Shown: positions 7,649-16,718 of the stretch, piece by piece | How positions within the stretch are numbered: the first letter of the stretch is position 1 | How the letters are laid out: each line of letters starts with the position of its first letter | Assembly: GCF_014649495.1 (NCBI RefSeq) | Contig: NZ_BMTD01000012.1 | Location: forward strand, 245,093-309,092 | Direction of reading: 5' to 3' | Length of the DNA: 64,000 nucleotides | From: Streptomyces filipinensis | GTDB lineage: Bacteria > Actinomycetota > Actinomycetes > Streptomycetales > Streptomycetaceae | The notes under the pieces: model-generated | Told to the model about the DNA's origin: nothing | Seen by the model: only the letters and a program-made list of their open reading frames with translations | Databases searched by the model: none | Made by a program: the position numbers and the translations under genes

Positions 7649-8623
7649 GTGACGATCACTTCTCCTCACCTCGGCAGCCCGTCCGCCTGGACCGACGCGC
7701 GGCTGCTGTTCGCGCTGGAGGAAGTGGTCGAGAAGGAACTGAACCGGCATCTGAAGGTCGCCAAGGACTGGATGCCGCACGAGTACGTGCCGTGGAGCGA
7801 CGCCCGCAACTTCCCGGGCCTCTTCGAGGACGGCGAGGCCTGGGACAAGGAGCAGTCCAAGGTGACCGAGGTGGGCCGCATCGCCCTCGTGGTCAACCTG
7901 CTGACCGAGGACAACCTGCCGAGCTACCACCACGAGATCGCCACGCTCTTCGGCCGTGACGGTGCCTGGGGCACCTGGGTGCACCGCTGGACGGCCGAGG
8001 AGGGCCGGCACGGCATCGTGATGCGTGACTACCTGCTCGCCTCGCGCGCCGTGGACCCGGACAAGCTGGAGCAGTTCCGCATGTCCCACATGAGCGAGGG
8101 CTTCGAGTCCGACAACCGGCACTCGATGCTGCACTCGATCGCCTACGTCGCCTTCCAGGAGCTGGCCACCCGTATCTCGCACCGCAACACCGGTCACCAG
8201 TCCGGCGATCCGCTCTGCGACCGCATGCTGGCCCGCATCGCGACCGACGAGAACCTGCACATGGTCTTCTACCGCAACCTGCTGAAGTCCGCCTTCGAGC
8301 TGGCCCCCGACCTGACCATGCAGGCGGTACGGGACGTGGTCGTCAACTTCCGGATGCCCGGGCACGGCATCCCCGGCTTCGAGCGGGCCGCCGCCCAGAT
8401 GGCCATCGGCGAGGTGTACAACCTGCGCATCCACCACGACGACGTGCTGCAGCCGGTGCTGCGCTTCCTGAAGGTCATGGAGATCGACGGCCTCGGCCCC
8501 GAGGGGCGGCAGGCGCAGGAGGAGCTGGGCCTGTACCTGGGCGGCCTGAACGCGGAGGCCGCCAAGTTCGACGAGAAGCTGGCCGCCCGCAAGGCCCGCA
8601 TGGCGGCGCGCGCCGGGGCCTGA
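7649..8623 (+). CDS. Acyl-ACP desaturase (stearoyl-ACP/DesA type)
   Basis: 324 residues from GTG 7649 with a short RBS (CTGGAG). It is a soluble di-iron desaturase: the diagnostic ExxH iron ligands appear as EEGRHG and DENLHM, with a further glutamate in LFALEEVVEKEL. Such enzymes put a double bond in acyl chains on acyl carrier protein, using electrons from ferredoxin. It should set membrane fluidity together with the tandem operator upstream. It converges with the WhiB-like gene, 22 bases apart. Confidence 0.9.
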   Translation: MTITSPHLGSPSAWTDARLLFALEEVVEKELNRHLKVAKDWMPHEYVPWSDARNFPGLFEDGEAWDKEQSKVTEVGRIALVVNLLTEDNLPSYHHEIATLFGRDGAWGTWVHRWTAEEGRHGIVMRDYLLASRAVDPDKLEQFRMSHMSEGFESDNRHSMLHSIAYVAFQELATRISHRNTGHQSGDPLCDRMLARIATDENLHMVFYRNLLKSAFELAPDLTMQAVRDVVVNFRMPGHGIPGFERAAAQMAIGEVYNLRIHHDDVLQPVLRFLKVMEIDGLGPEGRQAQEELGLYLGGLNAEAAKFDEKLAARKARMAARAGA

Positions 8624-8645
8624 GGCCCGGGACGGCGGTGCGGTG

Positions 8646-8891
8646 TCAGCGGGAGGTGCGGCGCAGAGCGAGGCGTTCCTTCTCCGAGAGGCCGCCCCAG
8701 ACGCCGAAACGCTCGTCGTTGGCCAGCGCGTAGTCCAGGCAGGCCGGGCGCAGCTCGCACATGGCGCAGATGCGCTTCGCCTCGCGCACCGAGCTGCCGG
8801 GCTCGGGGAAGAAGAAGTCCGGCCCGGTCTGCGCGCACAGGGCCTGCGCCTGCCAGGTGTCATCGGCCGGAGTGATCGTTTCGAAGTGCAT
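8646..8891 (-). CDS. WhiB-like (Wbl) iron-sulfur transcription regulator
   Basis: 81 residues from ATG 8891. The four iron-sulfur cysteines follow the Wbl pattern: one in QALCAQTG, then the CAMC pair and a fourth in ELRPACLDYA (CxxCx5C). The turn motif GVWGGLSEKER and a basic C-terminus (LALRRTSR) complete the family signature. Wbl proteins bind a 4Fe-4S cluster and usually act with the principal sigma factor. Which paralogue this is cannot be fixed from the window. Confidence 0.93.
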   Translation of the reverse strand: MHFETITPADDTWQAQALCAQTGPDFFFPEPGSSVREAKRICAMCELRPACLDYALANDERFGVWGGLSEKERLALRRTSR

Positions 8892-9158
8892 GAACAGGAT
8901 CGTGCCGCGCGGCGAAAAACGTTCGATCAACGCCGGGTCAACGCTGCCGCCAGGGCTTCCGCCGTTCCGATGATCCTCCCCGGGCCCCACCGGCGCACGG
9001 CGGCGCGCGGGGCGACCCGGATTCCGAGAGCGTGCCCGCTCACCCGGCGGGAGAGCGGGGGCCGGTCCGGCACGTCGCGGCGTTGCGGCGGCGATGGTCG
9101 GTGGGGGGTGCCAGACTCGGCAGTGCAGAGGACGGGACCCCTTTCGAGGAGGGCGACG

Positions 9159-9950
9159 ATGCTCACCACCCGCTTCGTCAACGGCGCGCCGAACTGGATC
9201 GACCTCGGCACCCCGGACATCGACGGTGCCGTCTCCTTCTACGGCGGCCTCTTCGGCTGGCAGTTCCGGTCGGCGGGGCCCGACGCCGGAGGGTACGGCT
9301 TCTTCCAGCTGGACGGCAGAACCGTCGCGGGCGGTATGCGGTCCGGCCCCGAACAGGGCCCGCCGGCCTGGACGGTGTACTTCCGGAGCGACGACGCGCA
9401 GGCCACCGCCAAGGCCGCCGAACAGGCCCATGGCCGCGTGCTGTTCCAGCCGACGGACGTGATGGGACAGGGCCACATGGCGGTCCTCGCGGACCGGGCG
9501 GGCGCACCGTTCGGGATCTGGCAGCCGGCGCGGACCCAGGGCGTCGACGTGGCGAACGAGCCGGGTGCGCTGTGCTGGGTCGAGCTGTACACCCCGGACA
9601 TCGCGGCGGCCGCCGCCTTCTACCACCGGGTGCTGGGTCTGGAGACCTCCGCCGCGCCCTTCCCGGGCGGGACGTACACCTGTGTCAACCCGGCCGACGG
9701 CGGGGAGGACGCGATGTTCGGCGGGATCGTGCCGCTGGCCGACGCCCCGGCCGGGGCCGGGGGCGGCCCGCACTGGCTGCCGTACTTCGAGGTCACGGAC
9801 ACCGACGCGGTGGTCGACACGGCACGGCGGCTCGGCGGCACGGTGCGCATGCCGGCGACGACCCTGGAGGGCGTCGGCCGCATGGCCCGGCTCAGCGACC
9901 CGTACGGCGCCCGCTTCGCGGTGATCAGAAGCGCGACGCCACAGGGCTGA
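9159..9950 (+). CDS. Two-domain glyoxalase/VOC family protein
   Basis: 263 residues from ATG 9159, preceded by GAGGAGGG. Two vicinal-oxygen-chelate modules are seen: one opening NWIDLGTPDIDGAVSFYGGLFGW, the second opening CWVELYTPDIAAAAAFYHRVLG. Each ends in a block like DRAGAPFGIWQP or DPYGARFAVI. This duplicated layout matches Streptomyces proteins annotated as hydroxylases or bleomycin-resistance-like. No substrate is assigned. It converges on the LacI gene with a 10-base gap. Confidence 0.85.
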   Translation: MLTTRFVNGAPNWIDLGTPDIDGAVSFYGGLFGWQFRSAGPDAGGYGFFQLDGRTVAGGMRSGPEQGPPAWTVYFRSDDAQATAKAAEQAHGRVLFQPTDVMGQGHMAVLADRAGAPFGIWQPARTQGVDVANEPGALCWVELYTPDIAAAAAFYHRVLGLETSAAPFPGGTYTCVNPADGGEDAMFGGIVPLADAPAGAGGGPHWLPYFEVTDTDAVVDTARRLGGTVRMPATTLEGVGRMARLSDPYGARFAVIRSATPQG

Positions 9951-9960
9951 GCCGGGCCGG

Positions 9961-11064
9961 CTAGGCGGAGGTGCGGCGTATCAGGGTGGTCGGGAGGATC
10001 ACGCCGGCCGGGGGCGGGTTCGCCGAGGCGCCGGTGCGGTCGCGGCCGTCGGCCAGGCCGCGCAGCAGCAGGCGGGCCATCAGGCGGCCCATCTCCTCGA
10101 TGTCCTGACGGACCGTCGTCAGCGGCGGGTCGGCCTCTTCGGCTACGGGCAGCATGTCGTCGAACCCGATCACGGCCACGTCCTCGGGCACCCGCCGGCC
10201 GCTCGCGCGCAGCACGCGCAGGGCACCGAGCGCGGTGAGGTCGTTGGCGGCGAACACGGCGTCCACGTCCGGGCACCGGTCGAGGAGTTCCCGCATGGCG
10301 CGTTCGCCGCCGGACGGGGTGAAGTCGCTCTCCACGACCAGCCGGGGGTCGTTCCCGCCCGGCACCTCGCCCATGACGTCCCGGTAGCCGTCGAGCCGGT
10401 CCACCGCCGAGGTCTGGTCCAGCGCCCCGGTGAGGTGCGCGACGCGTCGGCGGCCGAGGTCCACCAGGTGCCGTACGGCCACGCGTGCCCCGCCCCGGTT
10501 GTCGCAGTCGACGTACACCACGCCGGGTCCCGGACCGCGCCCCGTACGCGTGGCGCGCGTCGGCCCGCCCGCCCCGCCGTCGTCGCTCCAGCCCGGCCGT
10601 CCGCCGAACACGGTGGGCACGCCGACCTGGTGGATGAGGCCGGGCAGCGGGTCGTCCAGGTGCAGGGAGAAGACGAGCGCGCCGTCGACGTGGCCTCCGG
10701 CGAGGTACCGGGCCACGCGGGCGTGATCGTCACGGCCCTCGGTGAGCAGCAGCACCAGCTGGTTGTCGTGGGCGGTCAGTTCCTTGCTGATCCCGCGCAG
10801 CTGCAGGGCGAAGAAGGGGTCGGCGAAGACCCGCGTCTCGGGCTCGGCGATGACGACGGCGACGGCGTCGTGCCGTCTCGTGACGAGGCTGCGCGCCGCC
10901 TGGTTGGGGACGTACCCCAGCTCCGCCACGGCCTGCCGGACCCGCTCGGCCAGGGGTTCGCGCACCCCGTCGCCGCCGTTGACGACCCGGGACACGGTGG
11001 CCCGGGAGACACCGGCCCGCGCGGCCACGGCCTCCAGCGTGGGACGCGACACTGCCTCGGTCAC
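9961..11064 (-). CDS. LacI-family transcriptional regulator
   Basis: 367 residues from GTG 11064. The N-terminus carries a LacI helix-turn-helix (TLEAVAARAGVSRATVSRVV) with the hinge helix region (NQAARSLVTRR), followed by a periplasmic-binding-protein-like sensor (GALVFSLHLDDPLPG, AVIGFDDMLPVAEEADPPLTTVRQ). An ATG fifteen bases upstream (11079) is possible, but GAGGAG lies seven bases before GTG 11064, so the GTG is preferred. No transport or catabolic gene lies beside it, so its effector and targets are unknown. An insert of Gly and Arg residues sits near residue 170. Confidence 0.9.
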   Translation of the reverse strand: MTEAVSRPTLEAVAARAGVSRATVSRVVNGGDGVREPLAERVRQAVAELGYVPNQAARSLVTRRHDAVAVVIAEPETRVFADPFFALQLRGISKELTAHDNQLVLLLTEGRDDHARVARYLAGGHVDGALVFSLHLDDPLPGLIHQVGVPTVFGGRPGWSDDGGAGGPTRATRTGRGPGPGVVYVDCDNRGGARVAVRHLVDLGRRRVAHLTGALDQTSAVDRLDGYRDVMGEVPGGNDPRLVVESDFTPSGGERAMRELLDRCPDVDAVFAANDLTALGALRVLRASGRRVPEDVAVIGFDDMLPVAEEADPPLTTVRQDIEEMGRLMARLLLRGLADGRDRTGASANPPPAGVILPTTLIRRTSA

Positions 11065-11136
11065 TTCGGCACTCCTCATCGGGCGGCTGCCGGTCAGGAT
11101 ATCCGGGGTGCGCGCGGCGCCGGGGCGGCGACAGCG

Positions 11137-11165
11137 GCCCGCCGGCGGGGAAGCCGGCGGCGGGC
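11137..11165 (-). terminator. Hairpin downstream of the LigD-type polymerase gene
   Basis: GCCCGCCGGC and GCCGGCGGCGGGC pair around a short loop, six bases beyond the stop codon of the leftward polymerase gene and before the LacI start. The stem is GC-only with a small bulge and has no T-tract. Confidence 0.5.
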
Positions 11166-11171
11166 TCGGGT

Positions 11172-12191
11172 TCAGGACGTCTTCTCCCGCCGGGCCCGGC
11201 TCGGCTGGACGCGCTTCGGTTCGCCCGGCATCTTCGGGTACTCCGGTGGGTACGGCAGGTCGCCCAGGCCGTGGTCGTGTTCGTCACGGCGGGCCAGCTC
11301 CAGCAGTGCGTCCAGGGAGTAGGCGTGGTCGTCCATGTCGGCGTGCACGTCGCCGAGTTCGGCGAAGCGGGCCGGCATGGTGGCGAGGTCGAAGTCGGCG
11401 GGGTGGGCCACGCCGACCTCCTCCCAGCTCAGGGGCGCCGAGACGGGGGCGTTCGGGCGGGGGCGCACGGAGTAGGCGGAGGCGATGGTGCGGTCGCGGG
11501 CCGTCTGGTTGTAGTCGAGGAAGATACGCCGGCCCCGCTCCTCCTTCCACCACTTGATCGTCACTTGCTCCGGCATCCGGCGTTCCATCTCGCGGCCGAC
11601 GGCGATCGCGGCGCGGCGCACCTGGGTGAAGGTCCAGCGTGGTTCGATCGGGACGAAGACGTGCAGGCCACGGCCGCCGGAGGTCTTCGGCCAGCCGCGC
11701 AGCCCGCCGAACTCGTCGAGGACCGCGCGCAGTTCGTGGGCCGCGCGGGCGGCGTCGTCGTAGTCGGTGCCGGGCTGCGGGTCGAGGTCGATGCGGAGTT
11801 CGTCGGGGTGGTCGACGTCCGTCGCGCGCACCGGCCAGGGGTGGAAGGTGAGCGTGCCGTACTGGGCGGCCCAGACGACGGCGCCCTCCTCGGTGGGGCA
11901 CATCTCGTCGGCGCTGCGGCCGCTGGGGAAGGTGATGTGCGCGGTGGGGATCCAGCCGGGCATGCCCTTCGGGGCCCTCTTCTGGAAGAACCACTCCCCG
12001 CCGACGCCGTCCGGGTAGCGCTCCAGGGTGGTGGGGCGGTTGCGCAGGGCGCGCAGGATGCCGGGGCCGACGGCGGCGTAGTACCGGGCGAGGTCCAGCT
12101 TGGTGAAACCCCGTTCCGGGAAGAAGACCTTGTCGGGGCTGGACAGGCGTACCGTCCGGCCGCCCACCTCCAGTTCCACCGCAGCACCCAT
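11172..12191 (-). CDS. LigD-type polymerase/primase domain protein (NHEJ)
   Basis: 339 residues from ATG 12191. It is the stand-alone polymerase domain of bacterial DNA ligase D: LSSPDKVFFPERGFTKLD at the start, the DxD metal motif in ELRIDLDPQPG, the TSGGRGLHVFVPI block, and IFLDYNQTARDRTIASAYS near the C-terminus. Such AEP-family polymerases fill gaps at breaks, often with ribonucleotides, in non-homologous end joining. The divergent neighbour at 12266 is the matching ATP-dependent ligase. A TACCGT box (12198-12203) six bases before the ATG and lack of an RBS suggest a leaderless mRNA. Confidence 0.92.
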   Translation of the reverse strand: MGAAVELEVGGRTVRLSSPDKVFFPERGFTKLDLARYYAAVGPGILRALRNRPTTLERYPDGVGGEWFFQKRAPKGMPGWIPTAHITFPSGRSADEMCPTEEGAVVWAAQYGTLTFHPWPVRATDVDHPDELRIDLDPQPGTDYDDAARAAHELRAVLDEFGGLRGWPKTSGGRGLHVFVPIEPRWTFTQVRRAAIAVGREMERRMPEQVTIKWWKEERGRRIFLDYNQTARDRTIASAYSVRPRPNAPVSAPLSWEEVGVAHPADFDLATMPARFAELGDVHADMDDHAYSLDALLELARRDEHDHGLGDLPYPPEYPKMPGEPKRVQPSRARREKTS

Positions 12192-12265
12192 GCGGCCACG
12201 GTAGGCGCACCCCGCATCGCTCGCACACCGGGCGGCAGGGGAGGTATGCGCGCAGAATCAGGGGC

Positions 12266-13342
12266 ATGGACCTGCCGGTGATGCCGCCTGTGAAGCCCAT
12301 GCTCGCCAAGTCGGTGGCCAGGATCCCGCCGGGCATGCACTACGAGGCGAAGTGGGACGGGTTCCGTTCGATCGTGTTCCGGGACGGGACGGAGGTCGAG
12401 CTGGGCAGCCGTACCGGAAAGCCGCTGACCAGGTACTTTCCCGAGCTGGTGGCGGCGCTGAAGGAGCGGGTGCCGGCGCGGTGCGTGCTCGACGGGGAGA
12501 TCGTGATCGCCCGGAACGGGCGGCTGGACTTCGACGCGCTGACCGAGCGCATCCACCCGGCGGACTCCCGGGTGCGGATGCTGGCGGAGCGGACCCCGGC
12601 GTCGTTCGTCGCCTTCGACCTGCTCGCGCTGGACGACGAGTCGCTGCTCGACGTGGAGCTGGCCGGCCGCCGGGCGCTGCTGGACCGGGCGCTCGCCGAG
12701 GCCGCGCCACCGGTGCATCTGGCGCCCGCCACGACCGATGTCGAGGTGGCCGAGCAGTGGTTCGAGCAGTTCGAGGGTGCGGGACTCGACGGGATCGTCG
12801 CCAAGCCGCTGACCCTGCGCTACCGGCAGGACGAGCGGGCCATGTTCAAGATCAAGCACGAGCGCACGGCGGACGTGGTCGTGGCCGGATACCGCTTGCA
12901 CAAGAGCGGCCCGGTGGTCGGCTCGCTGCTGCTGGGGCTGTACGACGACCGCGGCGGACTCCAGCACGTGGGCGTGTCGGCCGCCTTCACCATGAAGAGG
13001 CGGGCCGAGCTCGTCGAGGAGCTGGCGCCGCTGCGCATGGACGACGTGGCCGGGCACCCGTGGGCGGCCTGGTCGGACGAGGCCGCCCATGAGACGGCCC
13101 GGCTGCCGGGGGCGCCGAGCCGCTGGTCCGGCAAGAAGGACCTGTCCTGGGTGCCGCTGCGGCCCGAGCGGGTGGCCGAGGTGGCCTACGACCACATGGA
13201 GAACGGGCAGCGCTTCCGGCACACCGCCCGCTTCCGCCGCTGGCGCCCGGACCGCACACCGCGCAGCTGCACCTACGCCCAGCTGGAGGAGCCGGTCCGC
13301 TACGACCTCGCGGAGATCCTCGGTGAGAAGGACCCGGGCTGA
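12266..13342 (+). CDS. ATP-dependent DNA ligase (LigC type)
   Basis: 358 residues from ATG 12266. The adenylated lysine is K29 in HYEAKWDGFR. Other nucleotidyltransferase motifs are SRTGKPLTRYFPEL, VLDGEIVI, FVAFDLLALD, LDGIVAKPL and FKIKHERTADVVV. A C-terminal OB-fold follows. It lacks polymerase and phosphoesterase domains, so it is a LigC-like ligase. The divergent pairing with the polymerase-domain gene supports a split LigD-like repair role. No Ku gene is in the window. The start lacks a clear RBS. Confidence 0.93.
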   Translation: MDLPVMPPVKPMLAKSVARIPPGMHYEAKWDGFRSIVFRDGTEVELGSRTGKPLTRYFPELVAALKERVPARCVLDGEIVIARNGRLDFDALTERIHPADSRVRMLAERTPASFVAFDLLALDDESLLDVELAGRRALLDRALAEAAPPVHLAPATTDVEVAEQWFEQFEGAGLDGIVAKPLTLRYRQDERAMFKIKHERTADVVVAGYRLHKSGPVVGSLLLGLYDDRGGLQHVGVSAAFTMKRRAELVEELAPLRMDDVAGHPWAAWSDEAAHETARLPGAPSRWSGKKDLSWVPLRPERVAEVAYDHMENGQRFRHTARFRRWRPDRTPRSCTYAQLEEPVRYDLAEILGEKDPG

Positions 13343-13377
13343 CCGGCCGGCCGCACGGCGCAGGGCTCAGGGCCGGC

Positions 13378-14568
13378 TCAGGGCTGCATGAGGATCTTGA
13401 TGGCGCCGTCCTGCTTGCGCTGGAACATCTCGTAGGCGTGCGGGGCCTCGGCGAGCGGCAGCCGGTGGGTGGCGAAGTCCTCGACCCCCAGCGGGTCCTC
13501 GTCGGTCAGATACGGCATGATCCGGTCGGTCCAGCGGCGGACGTTGGCCTGGCCCATGCGCAGCTGGATCTGCTTGTCGAACAGGGTGAGCATCGGCATC
13601 GGGTCGGCCATCCCGCCGTAGACGCCGCTCAGCGAGATGGTGCCGCCGCGCCGGACCAGGTCGATCGCCATGTACAGGGCGCCGAGCCGGTCGACGGCGA
13701 AGCGTTCCGCGAGCGGTGCGCCGAGTCTGCGGGGCAGGAGCCCGGTGGCGGTCTGGGCGAGCTTGGCGGCGGCGCTGCCGTGGGCCTCGGTGCCGACGGC
13801 GTCGATCACGGCGTCCGGGCCCCGGCCGCCGGTCTCGTCGCGGATGGCGTGGACCAGCGCCTTTTCGTCGTCGAAGGCCCTGAGGTCGTACGTCTGCACA
13901 CCGTCCCGGCCGGCCCGCGCGAGCCGTTCCGGCACCAGGTCGACGCCGAACACGCGCTCCGCGCCCAGCGCCAGCGCGATCCGGCAGGACATGTCACCGA
14001 TGGGCCCGAGGCCCAGGACGGCGAGGGTGCCGCCGGGCGGTACGGCGGCGTACTCGACGGCCTGCCAGGCGGTGGGCAGCACGTCGGAGAGGTAGACGAA
14101 ACGGTCGTCCGGCGGGCCCTCCGGCACCTTGATCGGACCGAACTGCGCCTGCGGGACGCGCAGATACTCGGCCTGGCCGCCGGGGACGGCGCCGTACAGG
14201 CGGGTGTAGCCGAACAGCGCGGCGCCCATGCCCTCGCCGGTGACCTGGGTGGTCTCGCACTGGGTGGGCAGACCGGTCTCGCACATGAAGCAGCGTCCGC
14301 AGGCGATCTGGAACGGCACCACGACACGGTCCCCGGCCATGAGATCCGGCACGCCGGCCCCGACCTCCTCGACGATGCCCATCGGTTCGTGCCCCAGGAT
14401 GTCGCCCGGGGTCATGAACGGGGTGAGCACCTCGTACAGATGCAGGTCCGAGCCGCACAGTCCGGTGGATGTGACGCGGATGACGGCGTCCGTGGGCTCC
14501 TCGATCCGCGGGTCGGGCACGTCCTCCACCCGGACGTCCCGCCTGCCCTGCCAGGTGACTGCCTTCAT
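13378..14568 (-). CDS. Zinc-dependent alcohol dehydrogenase (formaldehyde dehydrogenase-like MDR)
   Basis: 396 residues from ATG 14568. Catalytic zinc ligands are in TGLCGSDLHLYE and GHEPMG; a structural zinc site with four cysteines is in CGRCFMCETGLPTQC. The NAD-binding loop is LAVLGLGPIGDMSCRIA. Length and an extra segment after residue 265 match the glutathione-independent formaldehyde dehydrogenase-like branch of the family. The substrate is unknown. It converges with the ligase gene across 35 bases and lies 102 bases after the pcaV stop on the same strand. Confidence 0.88.
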   Translation of the reverse strand: MKAVTWQGRRDVRVEDVPDPRIEEPTDAVIRVTSTGLCGSDLHLYEVLTPFMTPGDILGHEPMGIVEEVGAGVPDLMAGDRVVVPFQIACGRCFMCETGLPTQCETTQVTGEGMGAALFGYTRLYGAVPGGQAEYLRVPQAQFGPIKVPEGPPDDRFVYLSDVLPTAWQAVEYAAVPPGGTLAVLGLGPIGDMSCRIALALGAERVFGVDLVPERLARAGRDGVQTYDLRAFDDEKALVHAIRDETGGRGPDAVIDAVGTEAHGSAAAKLAQTATGLLPRRLGAPLAERFAVDRLGALYMAIDLVRRGGTISLSGVYGGMADPMPMLTLFDKQIQLRMGQANVRRWTDRIMPYLTDEDPLGVEDFATHRLPLAEAPHAYEMFQRKQDGAIKILMQP

Positions 14569-14670
14569 GGGGTCGCGCTCCCTCGGTCGCGTGGGCGTTT
14601 CGCGGTGGCGCCCGGGTACCCGTGCTCCCCGGCGCCCAACCCCCGCCCGGCCGGCCCGCCGCCGTGCCGG

Positions 14671-15135
14671 TCAGCCTCGTGTGACCGCCTGATCCGCCGG
14701 GTCGCGCAGGTCCTCGGCCGCGGCCGCGACCCGGCGGATCAGGTCGAAGAACACGGTCCTTTCCTCGGCGGACAGCGGCGCCAGGAAGACCTGGTTCATC
14801 CGGGCGGTGCGCACGGTCAGCCTGCGGTGGGTGCGCAGGCCCTCGTCGGTGAGGCGGAGCAGGAAGCGCCGGCCGTCCTGCGGGTCGCGCACCTTGTGCA
14901 GCAGCTCGCGGCGGCCGAGCCGCGTGATGACCTCGGCGACGGTCGACCGGTCCAGCCCCACCCGCTCCCCCACGGTCCGCTGGTCGAGGCCCGGTTGGGC
15001 GACGAGCGCGTTCATGACCGCGAACTGGGGTGAGGTGACCTCCTCCGAGACCATGGTGTTCCACAGCAGGTAGTGCGCCTGCTGCAGCCGCCGGGCCAGG
15101 TGCCCGGGATGGGTGGTGAGGTCCACCGCGGCCAT
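14671..15135 (-). CDS. pcaV: PcaV-type MarR repressor of the pca operon
   Basis: 154 residues from ATG 15135, a MarR winged-helix protein (DQRTVGERVGLDRSTVAEVI recognition region, DPQDGRRFLLRLT wing). It is divergent from pcaI, the place of PcaV in S. coelicolor, which represses the protocatechuate operon and is released by protocatechuate. Arg15, reported in PcaV as the key ligand contact, falls in GHLARRLQQAHYL here, so the same ligand is expected. The 183-base intergenic region should hold its operator. Confidence 0.9.
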   Translation of the reverse strand: MAAVDLTTHPGHLARRLQQAHYLLWNTMVSEEVTSPQFAVMNALVAQPGLDQRTVGERVGLDRSTVAEVITRLGRRELLHKVRDPQDGRRFLLRLTDEGLRTHRRLTVRTARMNQVFLAPLSAEERTVFFDLIRRVAAAAEDLRDPADQAVTRG

Positions 15136-15150
15136 GCGCGCTCCTCCGAT

Positions 15151-15170
15151 TCAGTTCGTTTGTGTACTGA
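15151..15170. promoter_or_regulatory. Candidate PcaV operator in the pcaV-pcaI divergent region
   Basis: TCAGT (15151-15155) and ACTGA (15166-15170) form a perfect inverted repeat with a 10-base centre, starting 16 bases before the pcaV start codon. A second, smaller inverted repeat, TCAG-TGCC-CTGA, lies at 15279-15290 near pcaI. Either or both could be MarR operators; no binding data are visible here. Confidence 0.4.
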
Positions 15171-15318
15171 CGATACCCGGCGTTCGACTCGGCCGTCTTC
15201 CTTTCGAGGCACACATATGTCGAGGCCTTGACGGCTCTCCGCTCCGGTGGCAGCGTGAGGCGCATCTCGTCGAAATACTCAGTGCCCTGACTAATGGCGG
15301 AGAGATGGGGCTGCGCGG

Positions 15319-16074
15319 ATGGACAAGGTGGTCTCCACGGCCCGGGAGGCGGTGGCCGATGTGCCGGGCGGCGCGTCCCTCGCGGTCGGCGGGTTCGGGC
15401 TGAGCGGTGTGCCCGACGTGCTGATCCGGGCGCTGTACGAGCGCGGCGTGGGCGCGCTGAGCGTGGTGTCGAACAACTGCGGGGCGATGGAGTCCGGGCT
15501 CGCGGTGCTGCTGGCCGCGGGGCGGATCGCCCGGGTGACCGGCTCGTACATCGGCGCCAACAAGGAGTTCGCCCGCCAGTACCTGGCCGGTGAGCTGGAG
15601 GTGGAGCTGATCCCCCAGGGCACGCTGGCCGAGCGGCTGCGCGCGGGCGGCGCCGGGATCCCCGCCTTCTACACCCCCGCCGGGGTCGGCACCCAGGTCG
15701 CCGACGGCGGACTGCCCTGGCGCTACGACGGCGAGGGCGGTGTCGCGCTGGCCTCCCCGCCGAAGGAGGTGCGGGAGTTCGACGGCGTCGAGCACGTCCT
15801 GGAGCGGGCCATCCGCACCGACTTCGCGCTGGTCAGGGCCGCCAAGGGCGACCGGCACGGAAACCTCGTGTTCCACCGGTCCGCCCGCAACTTCAACCCC
15901 CTGGCCGCCATGGCCGGGAAGGTGACGATCGCCGAGGTGGAGGCCCTGGTCCAACCCGGCGAGATCGACCCGGACGCCGTCCACCTGCCGGGCGTCTTCG
16001 TGCAGCGGGTCGTGCCGCTGACCCCGGAGCAGGCGGCGGACAAGCGGATCGAGCGGCGGACGGTGAGCGGCTGA
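15319..16074 (+). CDS. pcaI: 3-oxoadipate CoA-transferase subunit A
   Basis: 251 residues from ATG 15319. It has the class I CoA-transferase alpha-subunit pattern: GGFGLSGVPDVLIRAL, SNNCGAMESGLAVLL, and GTLAERLRAGGAGIPAFYTP. With PcaJ it moves CoA from succinyl-CoA to beta-ketoadipate. It is the first gene of the rightward pca operon. Its TGA shares a base with the pcaJ ATG, so the subunits are translationally coupled. Confidence 0.95.
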   Translation: MDKVVSTAREAVADVPGGASLAVGGFGLSGVPDVLIRALYERGVGALSVVSNNCGAMESGLAVLLAAGRIARVTGSYIGANKEFARQYLAGELEVELIPQGTLAERLRAGGAGIPAFYTPAGVGTQVADGGLPWRYDGEGGVALASPPKEVREFDGVEHVLERAIRTDFALVRAAKGDRHGNLVFHRSARNFNPLAAMAGKVTIAEVEALVQPGEIDPDAVHLPGVFVQRVVPLTPEQAADKRIERRTVSG

Positions 16075-16718
16075 TGGCCTGGACACGCGAGGAGATCGCC
16101 GCGCGCGCGGCACGCGACCTGCGCGACGGCCAGTACGTCAACCTCGGCATCGGCCTGCCGACGCTGATCCCGAACCATCTCCCCGTGGGCGTCGAGGTCG
16201 TCCTGGAGTCGGAGAACGGCATCCTGGGCACGGGCCCCTACCCCTCCGACGACCAGGTCGACCCGGATCTGATCAACGCCGGCAAGGAGACGGTCACCGT
16301 TCTGCCGGGCGCCTCCTTCTTCGACTCGGCGCTGTCCTTCGCGATGATCCGCGGCGGGCACATCGACGTGGCCGTGCTCGGCGCCATGCAGGTCTCGGCC
16401 GGCGGCGACCTGGCCAACTGGGCCGTGCCGGGCAGGCTGGTGACCGGGATCGGCGGCGCGATGGACCTCGTGCACGGCGCCCGTCAGGTGATCGCGGTGA
16501 TGACCCACACCGCGAAGGACGGCTCCCCGAAGATCCTCAAGGAGTGCACGCTGCCGCTCACGGGCAGGGCCTGTGTGAACCGGGTCATCACCGACCTCGC
16601 GGTCCTGGACGTCACCGACCGGGGACTGGCCCTGGTCGAGACCGCCCCCGGTGTGACCGTCGAGGAGGTCCTCGCCCGGACCGACGCGGACCTGGTCCTC
16701 GTGGAGAACCCGCCGTGA
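16074..16718 (+). CDS. pcaJ: 3-oxoadipate CoA-transferase subunit B
   Basis: 214 residues from ATG 16074. The beta-subunit signature with the catalytic glutamate is present (VVLESENGILGTGPYP), along with GGHIDVAVLGAMQVSAGGDLANW. It completes the heterodimeric CoA-transferase with PcaI. Only 65 bases separate it from pcaH; in other streptomycetes the thiolase gene pcaF is reported at this point. Confidence 0.95.
   Translation: MAWTREEIAARAARDLRDGQYVNLGIGLPTLIPNHLPVGVEVVLESENGILGTGPYPSDDQVDPDLINAGKETVTVLPGASFFDSALSFAMIRGGHIDVAVLGAMQVSAGGDLANWAVPGRLVTGIGGAMDLVHGARQVIAVMTHTAKDGSPKILKECTLPLTGRACVNRVITDLAVLDVTDRGLALVETAPGVTVEEVLARTDADLVLVENPP

Noticed and set aside
8892..9773. Upstream extension of the WhiB-like ORF to 375 residues
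   Set aside because: The extension is antisense to the glyoxalase gene and Wbl proteins are normally about 80-130 residues.
11065..11079. ATG 11079 as start of the LacI regulator
   Set aside because: GAGGAG inside the first codons is ideally placed for GTG 11064, so the downstream start is preferred.
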